Below, one piece after another: positions 1-5,151 of a stretch of 5,151 bases of DNA. A model generated the notes under the pieces. It did not search any database. It worked only from the letters and a program-made list of their open reading frames with translations, and was not told the DNA's origin. The DNA is from Flavipsychrobacter sp. (GTDB lineage: Bacteria; Bacteroidota; Bacteroidia; Chitinophagales; Chitinophagaceae), in NCBI GenBank assembly GCA_021156265.1, contig JAJNBR010000227.1:1-5151 (forward strand), read 5' to 3'. Numbering within the stretch: position 1 is the stretch's first letter; every line of letters starts with the position of its first letter. The position numbers were made by a program, and so were the translations under genes.

Positions 1-51
1 GTGTTGTAGTTAGAATAAGACCTTAGATAGTATATATAGTAGGCTGAAACT

Positions 52-843
52 ATGACTCACCAGGTTCTCTCATACCAGATAGCAGACAGCATTGATATAA
101 AGGGCTTTAAGGCAAGTTTTAAGGCCGATATCCATTTTAGCGGCGCTGATGAGTTGTTTTACCGGACGGACAGCAATAGGTTCGTTTGTGTTTTTAAGTA
201 CGGAGTTGTTTCTTTTTTGAATTATGACCCGGTCAGGATCGCGGATTTTATCGGGATGATCATTCCCTTCTGTAAGTATCCGCTGGGCGAACATTTGAAT
301 GAAGAATACCTGGTGGAAACGGAAGCGCCTGAGTATAAGATCGGCAACAACAAGATAGATGTAGTGCGTGCAGATGCCGATGTTATACGGCTGGTGATGA
401 TGAATGTATCGCAGTCGGTTGCGCTCGACTACTATACTGACCTGATGGACAGGTTGCTGGAAGAAACCAACCTGCATACCCAGCGGCTGGAGCGCAAAGG
501 CAGCCTTGCTATTCGTGGCGTCAAACTGAAGAAATATATAGGCCGTACACTCGTATTGAAAAACCGCATTGCCGAGAACTTATACATATTTGATTCTCCG
601 CCCGAAACCTGGGAGGACGAAAGCCTGGATAAAATAGATACAGGGTTGAAACGCACCTTCGACCTACAGGAGCGTTCCAGGAATATTCATGAAGGGTTGA
701 CCATCATCCGCGATAACCTGGACCTTTTTAAAGACCTGCTGCAATACCGGCATAGCACAGTGCTGGAATGGATCATTATCATATTGATTTTGGTGGAAGT
801 GGTCAACATGATACTGGAAAAGATTTTGGGTGTGCATTGGTAG
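52..843 (+). CDS. DUF155 / RMD1 (Sif2-RMND1-like) family protein, C-terminal membrane anchor
   Basis: 263 residues. The family is recognised from three ordered signatures: a FKYGVVSFLN-type strand at residues 48-57, a DSPPETWED segment at 181-189 that normally precedes two long helices, and a C-terminal RHSTVLEW motif (233-240) running into a hydrophobic membrane helix at about 239-256. This is the layout of the DUF155/RMD1 family. Its eukaryotic members (yeast Rmd1, human RMND1) are mitochondrial or membrane-associated, and RMND1 supports mitochondrial translation; the biochemical activity of bacterial members is not established. There is no N-terminal signal peptide, so the bulk is probably cytoplasmic with a single C-terminal anchor. 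The start is well fixed: an in-frame TAG at 40-42 lies nine bases before the ATG and the next in-frame Met is residue 69. No strong Shine-Dalgarno sequence is seen. It is followed by a 125-base gap and is probably transcribed separately from the next gene. Family call is confident; function is unknown. Confidence 0.9.
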   Translation: MTHQVLSYQIADSIDIKGFKASFKADIHFSGADELFYRTDSNRFVCVFKYGVVSFLNYDPVRIADFIGMIIPFCKYPLGEHLNEEYLVETEAPEYKIGNNKIDVVRADADVIRLVMMNVSQSVALDYYTDLMDRLLEETNLHTQRLERKGSLAIRGVKLKKYIGRTLVLKNRIAENLYIFDSPPETWEDESLDKIDTGLKRTFDLQERSRNIHEGLTIIRDNLDLFKDLLQYRHSTVLEWIIIILILVEVVNMILEKILGVHW

Positions 844-932
844 AGGTGAGAAACAGGGGTAAAGCTGGTATGCAGGTTTTCGTTTATTTTGTAATGAAGA
901 CGGAGCAAGACTGAAAACTAACAAGTATTTTT

Positions 933-947
933 TGCGGTATTGCCGCA
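933..947. repeat. Short GC-rich inverted repeat in the leader of the barrel-like gene
   Basis: TGCGG at 933-937 and CCGCA at 943-947 are exact reverse complements around a five-base spacer TATTG, 21 bases before the ATG at 969. A T-run precedes rather than follows it on the + strand, so it is not a terminator for the upstream gene. It could be a leader hairpin or a protein-binding site, or chance; five-base arms are too short to decide. Confidence 0.25.
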
Positions 948-968
948 TCGACCCTAAAAGATCAACCA

Positions 969-1787
969 ATGAAAAAACACATCTGTCCGCTGCTGGTCAT
1001 CGTCGTTCTTGTATTTTCCGCCTATTCCACCTTGTGGGCGCAGGATACTAGTGCATCATTCCGGCAGCGTTATTTTTTGTTTGGCGCAGGCATTACAGGC
1101 CAGTCGTTTTACGATGAAGCCATATCGGGCACATGGTACAGCAATACAGGGATGGCGCCGCTGCTGGGCCATTTCAAAATTAAAAACGGTCATCTGTCGC
1201 AATTGCTGATAGAGCCTTCTTTCCTTTCGCTGCGCACGAAAGAAAGCGATAAACTAATACCGATGCGGGTAAGTACCGTGAGAGTGGTAACTGATTACCA
1301 CCTGCTGTACGATATTAAAAAATGGAGTAAAAAATATGATGTGAAACTGGGTGGCCTGGCTTCACTGGTTGCAGAATATAAGGAAGCTCCGCAGCTGGAT
1401 AACTCAGCTATAGTGTACGACTACGCATTGAGCCTCGGGGTTAGCGGCCGCGCTGCACGCAACGTACGGGTGTTGAAACACGCCGCGGAACTATCCTTAC
1501 AATTGAGCATGCCACTCATTGCGCACATGACACGACCAATGTACCTGAACCGTATTGAGTTCTTAGATCCGGAAAATGACCTCCTTGGAGATATTTTCGG
1601 TAATGCTGATATAGTGACATTGAACCGGTATTTCCGGATAAACAGCCAGCTGGCGCTCAGGTATCATTTGTCTACAGGCAATGATGTCAGGCTGGCTTAC
1701 CACTGGGATTTTTATCGAATGAAAGACATCAACAGGGTTTTTGCTGCCGAACACATGGTTTCATTCATCTTTATGTTTCGTTATTAA
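969..1787 (+). CDS. Exported protein of unknown function, probable outer-membrane beta-barrel
   Basis: 272 residues; I do not recognise a named family. The N-terminus is a signal peptide: MKKH, a hydrophobic core at about residues 7-19, and a likely signal peptidase I cut after Ala24 (LWA|QDT). The mature part alternates short hydrophobic/aromatic strands with polar turns (e.g. 34-41, 78-88, 100-113, 124-136, 147-159, 171-184, 222-233, 239-248, 262-272). It ends in VSFIFMFRY with a terminal Tyr, the usual shape of a last barrel strand with C-terminal aromatic residue. There are no cysteines in the mature part. The S41 peptidase gene begins 15 bases after its stop and in the same frame, so the two are probably one transcription unit. 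The reading frame has a stop at 912-914 upstream and ATG 969 is the start that gives an intact signal peptide. A periplasmic beta-rich protein is the main alternative to a barrel. Confidence 0.8.
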   Translation: MKKHICPLLVIVVLVFSAYSTLWAQDTSASFRQRYFLFGAGITGQSFYDEAISGTWYSNTGMAPLLGHFKIKNGHLSQLLIEPSFLSLRTKESDKLIPMRVSTVRVVTDYHLLYDIKKWSKKYDVKLGGLASLVAEYKEAPQLDNSAIVYDYALSLGVSGRAARNVRVLKHAAELSLQLSMPLIAHMTRPMYLNRIEFLDPENDLLGDIFGNADIVTLNRYFRINSQLALRYHLSTGNDVRLAYHWDFYRMKDINRVFAAEHMVSFIFMFRY

Positions 1788-1802
1788 TTATCTAACTGCA
1801 TT

Positions 1803-2804
1803 ATGAAGAAGCTATTATACTTCGTGCCTGTGTTATTCATATTGTCGTGCGAAAAGATCGTTTCGCCGTCTACTAAACCAAGTGATCCGATAGCTGTATT
1901 CGATGAGCTGTGGAAGACGCTGGATGAAGGCTATTCGTACTTCGACTATAAAGGTGTGAACTGGGATTCGGTATATACAGTATATCGTCCAAATGTGCAC
2001 GCAGGAATGACAGACAGGGCGCTCTATGATGTATGTGTGCCGATGTTGAATACGCTCAGGGATGGACATATCAACCTGCGCACCGGCTTTGCAAGGTCTT
2101 ACTATAATTATTATGCAGACTATCCTCCTAATTTCAACCGCGAGATACTGGAACGTAACTACTGGCGCGGGTTTGAAATAACCGGACCGCTGATACACAC
2201 TATTATTGACTCGGTGGGTTATATATACTATCGCAGTTTTGCCAGTGTTTTTTCAGATGAGCAGCTGGATGTGGTGCTGCAGCGATTTAATGATTATCCC
2301 GGCATACGCGGCGTCGTGATCGATGTACGTAACAATGAAGGTGGTAATCCCGCAAATGCATTCCGGATATTGCGGCGGCTGGCAACAGAACGTACGCTTA
2401 TCTACACTACAAAATTCAAAGATGGCCCCGGGCATAATGAATTTACTGAGCTGCAGCAAAGTTATGTCGACCCTAATGATAGAGTGGGTTTCCCGGGTAA
2501 GGTGTGTGTGTTGACCAACCGGACATGTTATAGTGCCTGCAATTTTTTTATCGCATCTGCAAAAGCATTCAGCCAGGTCACCGTTATAGGCGATACCACA
2601 GGTGGCGGTGGCGGCCAGCCCGTAGGACACGAGTTTCCCAACGGCTGGGCAGTAAACTTTTCGGGTTCCATCACCTATATGCCGGATGGCTTTAACATTG
2701 AGCATGGTGTGCCGCCTCATAAAACAGTGGCCCTGAACCCAATAGATGAGGCTAATGGCATAGATACCATCCTGGAATATGCCATTGCTTTTATCAGGCA
2801 ATAG
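1803..2804 (+). CDS. S41-family peptidase (tail-specific/tricorn-like), predicted lipoprotein
   Basis: 333 residues. A short signal MKKLLYFVPVLFILSC points to lipid attachment at Cys16, so it probably sits in the envelope. A helical N-terminal part (about 28-85) carries the LRDGH motif (His89). The S41 core starts near 139 (GYIYYRSF), has VVIDVRNNEGGNP at 171-183, the nucleophile region LTNRTCYSACNFF with Ser244, VIGDTTGGGGG at 261-271, and IEHGVPPHKTV at 299-309. By position, Ser244, His89 and Glu300 match a tricorn-type Ser/His/Glu set. The CtpA-type lysine, expected about 25 residues after the serine, is replaced by Gly269. There is no space for a PDZ domain between His89 and the core, so substrate choice must differ from CtpA-like enzymes. 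Cys242 and Cys246 flank the serine. The start follows the stop of the upstream gene by 15 bases, suggesting cotranscription. Proteolytic activity is inferred, and the substrate is unknown. Confidence 0.9.
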   Translation: MKKLLYFVPVLFILSCEKIVSPSTKPSDPIAVFDELWKTLDEGYSYFDYKGVNWDSVYTVYRPNVHAGMTDRALYDVCVPMLNTLRDGHINLRTGFARSYYNYYADYPPNFNREILERNYWRGFEITGPLIHTIIDSVGYIYYRSFASVFSDEQLDVVLQRFNDYPGIRGVVIDVRNNEGGNPANAFRILRRLATERTLIYTTKFKDGPGHNEFTELQQSYVDPNDRVGFPGKVCVLTNRTCYSACNFFIASAKAFSQVTVIGDTTGGGGGQPVGHEFPNGWAVNFSGSITYMPDGFNIEHGVPPHKTVALNPIDEANGIDTILEYAIAFIRQ

Positions 2805-2807
2805 ATA

Positions 2808-2831
2808 CTGCCAGCTAGTTTATAGCAGCAG
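2808..2831. terminator. Possible stem-loop at the convergent gene junction
   Basis: The stops of the S41 peptidase and the peroxidase gene are separated by only 10 bases. An imperfect inverted repeat covers this junction: CTGC at 2808-2811 pairs with GCAG at 2828-2831, and GCTA at 2814-2817 pairs with TAGC at 2823-2826, leaving a five-base loop and a small 2x1 internal bulge. It overlaps the last codons of the peroxidase gene. No U-tract follows on either strand, so it is not a standard intrinsic terminator. A role as a shared 3'-end structure is only a possibility. Confidence 0.22.
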
Positions 2832-4632
2832 GTCTGACAAAAGCCGTATCTGTAAGCGTGTGCATAAATGCTATGAGTGCTTTCTTCTCCGTTGTTGTTA
2901 GCTCCAGCTTGTCGGGTGCCAGTGTCATGCTTTCTATTTCAAACCCCAATCCGTTACCACCACCTTTGTTGTAGAAGTCCACTACTTCTTCCAGCGTTTT
3001 ATAAACACCATTGTGCATATATGGAGCGGTAAAGGCAATGTTTCTTAGACCCGGTGTTTTGAATGAGAACAACTGGTGCGGCATTTTGTACAGGTGAAAC
3101 TTCCCTGAATCCGCATCAACAACAGGATGCAGTGTATCGGTAGTGGCAGGCACACCCAGCACTTCGCTTTCCATTTTATCGTACAGTGGTGGTACTGCGC
3201 CGCTGAATAAAGGAACGTAATGACAGGTGCCACATTTTGCTTTGCTCATGAACAGGTTGAAGCCGCGGATCTCTTCTGAGTTCATGGCCTGGTTGTTGCC
3301 ACGCATATATTGGTCGAAGCGCGAGTTGAGTGATGTAAGTGAACGCACATAGGCCGCCAGCGCTTTTTTGATGTTTTGCTGGGAGATGCTCTGCTTGCCT
3401 TCGTTGAAAGCGCTGGAGAAAAGTATTTTGTAATGTTTGTCCTTAGCTATAGCCGCCACTATCGAATTGAAGTCACCCGCCATCTCGTCGCGGTTGGAAA
3501 CAACGGCATGCACCTGGTCTTCCAAAAAACTAATGCGGCTATCGGCGAACTGCACGGGTTGCAAACCGGCATTGATAAGCGTTGGTGTATTGCGCGAAAG
3601 CTGCCTGTTGGCAAATAGCGAAGTATTAACTGCCAGCCCATCCGTAAATGCTTTTTCTTGTGCATGGCAACTGCTGCATGAACGCTTGCCTGTTGACGAC
3701 AGGCGCGGATCGTTAAATAGCTTTTTGCCGAGTTCTGTAAGCGCAGGTGTTATTGGCGCCGTGCCTGAAGGAGCAAAATAATAGAGGTTGTAAGCGTCCT
3801 TGTCGAACAGGTGTGCGGCGTTGGGCTGCACAGCGCGGGGCGATGAAATAAAGGCAATTTTTCGTGCCAGCTGGAAATTGTGCAGCTCCTGCAGAAGGGG
3901 ATTGATGTAGCCTGCAATAAATACAGCCCGGTCAAAGCTATTGAAGTCAGGGTTTTCGGCGGCGAAACTGATTGCTGCATCCAGCTGTTGCACTAATGAC
4001 GAAGACGCTTCATAATACCCCAGTACTTCCCGCATGCTTTGCAGTGTGGCAACAGCTTCCGGTATATTATTGAGTGCGGCAGGAGAGTCGAACCCTGACA
4101 AGCCTTTTGCTATCATGCGGTAGGTGTTCAGTCGTAGTGCATCAAATACTGACACGGCATCGGGCTGCAGGTCATCAAGATAGCTTTGCACTTTGCGCAC
4201 CTGGTGGTCCAGGCTGCTGATCTCATTCACTATAAGCAGCCTGCTATCGGAAGTTATTTCTTCGTATACCAATTCCTCCAGCACCTGGAAACCCGTAGGG
4301 TGCTGTGGTTCCTCCGGCTCGCTGGGCTCTGCCTCTAAAAGCGGTGCGCCGTTGATACGGTTAGCTGCGCCGGGGTAGTAGTACTCTACCAGGAATTCTA
4401 TTTCCTTGTACACCAGCCTGCAGTTTTTGAACTGTTCCTTTATCTGCGCTTCACTTGCATTTGGCGACTGTTTTTTAAAATCCTGCAGCTGGTTCGCTAA
4501 TTGGACGAGCTTACCAGTGAAAAATAGTTTTACGCGCTGCTCCGGGGTTTCATCTTGTTTATTGGCAGCAATGAGCAGGACGGAGAATAATATGCAGCCC
4601 AGCCAAACGAATTTCTTTTTTAAGCAAAACAT
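2815..4632 (-). CDS. Di-heme MauG/cytochrome c peroxidase with N-terminal imelysin-like domain
   Basis: 605 residues, against roughly 320-350 for ordinary bacterial cytochrome c peroxidases; the surplus is N-terminal. An export signal (about 1-23, LIAA|NKQ) directs it to the periplasm, where heme is attached. Residues about 27-260 are an imelysin-like helical domain (RLVYKEIEFLVEYYYP at 72-87, an acidic-proline linker 98-112, GFQVLEE at 114-120). The catalytic part has CSSCH at 319-323 and CGTCH at 467-471, FKTPGLRN at 524-531, APYMHNG at 536-542 and FYNKGG at 553-558. Gln373 and Glu383 match the active-site Gln/Glu of the family. Ala363 stands where the inter-heme Trp is expected, and Tyr554 falls at the distal ligand position of the second heme, as in MauG. 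Expected chemistry is H2O2 reduction or MauG-like oxidation; the electron donor or substrate is unknown. ATG 4632 lies 11 bases after the LRR stop, with a weak AGAAG upstream. Confidence 0.92.
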   Translation of the reverse strand: MFCLKKKFVWLGCILFSVLLIAANKQDETPEQRVKLFFTGKLVQLANQLQDFKKQSPNASEAQIKEQFKNCRLVYKEIEFLVEYYYPGAANRINGAPLLEAEPSEPEEPQHPTGFQVLEELVYEEITSDSRLLIVNEISSLDHQVRKVQSYLDDLQPDAVSVFDALRLNTYRMIAKGLSGFDSPAALNNIPEAVATLQSMREVLGYYEASSSLVQQLDAAISFAAENPDFNSFDRAVFIAGYINPLLQELHNFQLARKIAFISSPRAVQPNAAHLFDKDAYNLYYFAPSGTAPITPALTELGKKLFNDPRLSSTGKRSCSSCHAQEKAFTDGLAVNTSLFANRQLSRNTPTLINAGLQPVQFADSRISFLEDQVHAVVSNRDEMAGDFNSIVAAIAKDKHYKILFSSAFNEGKQSISQQNIKKALAAYVRSLTSLNSRFDQYMRGNNQAMNSEEIRGFNLFMSKAKCGTCHYVPLFSGAVPPLYDKMESEVLGVPATTDTLHPVVDADSGKFHLYKMPHQLFSFKTPGLRNIAFTAPYMHNGVYKTLEEVVDFYNKGGGNGLGFEIESMTLAPDKLELTTTEKKALIAFMHTLTDTAFVRPAAIN

Positions 4633-4643
4633 GTTGTACTTCT

Positions 4644-5151
4644 TTAAAACACCACCTCGGTACCAGGCAGCCAGTTTTTTATTTGTTGTTTGGTAGCCTC
4701 GTCAAATCTGTTGTTGACGAGGTAGAGCGTTTTCAATTTGCTTAACTTTTTAATGGACTCAGGCAAAGCCGTCAATTGATTGTTGCTGATCGCCAGCATT
4801 TCAAGGTCAGACAGGTTGCCGATACTCGCGGGAATTTCAGTCAGATCATTATCCGTTAGTCCTAAAAATTTTAGTGATCTGAGTTTCCCGATATTTTCCG
4901 GTAACGCTGTTAGCTTATTGTTTGACAGGTCGAGCTCCTTTAGCGCTTTCATCTGGCCAACACTCTTTGGCAGCGAGGCGATATGGTTAAAACTCAGGTC
5001 TACATATTCAGCCTTGGCTATATCGCCAAATCTTTGCGGGAGGAACAGGATGTGGTTGTGTGCGAAGTTGATAACAGAAAGGTTTTTAAGGCCGCAGATC
5101 CCATCGCCTACAGAAGCAAGGTCATTCCACGAAGCATCCAGTATTGTCAGT
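4644..5151 (-). CDS. Leucine-rich-repeat protein, C-terminal part (5' end beyond the window)
   Basis: The frame is open from the right edge (first full codon at 5150) to the TAA at 4644-4646, giving 168 residues. An internal ATG at 4952 is not the true start, because clear repeats continue upstream of it. Six consecutive repeats of exactly 23 residues are visible, of the type LxxLxLxxNxLxxLPxxIGxLxx. They begin LTILDASWNDL, LSVINFAHNHI, AEYVDLSFNHI, LKELDLSNNKL, LKFLGLTDNDL and LEMLAISNNQL, and are followed by a closing LKTLYLVNNRF repeat and a helical cap ending NWLPGTEVVF. This LPxxIGxL subtype forms a curved protein-binding scaffold. The N-terminus is missing, so an export signal or an additional domain cannot be judged. 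It lies directly upstream of the peroxidase gene with an 11-base gap and the same direction, so the two are probably cotranscribed. Binding partner unknown. Confidence 0.88.
   Translation of the reverse strand, partial: LTILDASWNDLASVGDGICGLKNLSVINFAHNHILFLPQRFGDIAKAEYVDLSFNHIASLPKSVGQMKALKELDLSNNKLTALPENIGKLRSLKFLGLTDNDLTEIPASIGNLSDLEMLAISNNQLTALPESIKKLSKLKTLYLVNNRFDEATKQQIKNWLPGTEVVF

Noticed and set aside
4..38. TTG at 4-6 followed by TATATATAG at 31-39 as a possible promoter for the DUF155 gene.
   Set aside because: The second element lacks the TTTG half of the Bacteroidota consensus, and only 51 bases of upstream sequence are available.
70..477. A 135-codon open frame on the minus strand inside the DUF155 gene.
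   Set aside because: It lies entirely antisense to a gene with clear family motifs, and its translation has no recognisable domain or biased composition of a real protein.
884..891. TTATTTTG, a 5-of-6 match to the Bacteroidota -7 element TAnnTTTG, upstream of the barrel-like gene.
   Set aside because: No TTG/TTTG -33 element lies about 19-23 bases upstream, and such T-rich matches are common. Not enough to call a promoter.
2601..2616. G-rich stretch in the S41 gene (GGTGGCGGTGGCGG) as a possible quadruplex.
   Set aside because: It encodes the conserved glycine-rich loop and has only pairs of G, so coding constraint explains it.
2253..2801. A 182-codon open frame on the minus strand inside the S41 peptidase gene.
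   Set aside because: It is antisense to well-conserved peptidase motifs and its translation shows no family features; it is a shadow frame.
3437..3781. A 114-codon open frame on the plus strand opposite the first heme motif region.
   Set aside because: It is antisense to the conserved peroxidase core and has no independent support.
4625..4632. LGC at residues 11-13 of the peroxidase as a possible lipobox.
   Set aside because: The cysteine is followed by ten more hydrophobic residues, so it lies inside the signal core; a signal peptidase I cut near residue 23 fits better.

Overview
The window looks like a chromosomal segment from a Bacteroidota bacterium, most likely a Chitinophagaceae/Sphingobacteriia-type relative. 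This rests on gene content and style: AT-leaning mid-GC DNA, start codons without strong Shine-Dalgarno sequences, a short lipoprotein signal of the type LSC followed by charged residues, an outer-membrane barrel-like protein ending in an aromatic residue, a 23-residue LRR protein and a long MauG/cytochrome c peroxidase with an extra N-terminal domain. The taxonomic call is an inference; no rRNA or marker gene is present.

Layout: three genes read rightward and two read leftward, meeting tail to tail. (1) 52-843 (+) is a DUF155/RMD1-family membrane-anchored protein. (2) 969-1787 (+) is an exported protein of unknown function, probably an outer-membrane beta-barrel. (3) 1803-2804 (+) is an S41-family peptidase predicted to be a lipoprotein; it follows gene 2 by 15 bases and is probably cotranscribed with it. 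(4) 2815-4632 (-) is a 605-residue exported di-heme MauG/cytochrome c peroxidase with an imelysin-like N-terminal domain. (5) 4644-5151 (-) is the C-terminal part of a leucine-rich-repeat protein whose beginning lies beyond the right edge. It is upstream of the peroxidase, 11 bases away, in an apparent operon.

Three of the four complete proteins (2, 3, 4) carry export signals, so most of the window serves the cell envelope. No pathway linking all the genes is evident. The most informative part is the peroxidase. Its two CxxCH motifs and the Gln/Glu active-site pair are intact. The position of the inter-heme tryptophan is alanine, the high-potential-heme ligand position is tyrosine as in MauG, and the imelysin-like domain has lost the His of its GxHxxE motif. 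The S41 peptidase is also atypical: it has no PDZ domain, it lacks the CtpA-type lysine, and its nucleophile serine is flanked by two cysteines.

I saw no tRNA, rRNA, CRISPR array, insertion sequence, riboswitch or origin. All noncoding stretches are 125 bases or shorter.
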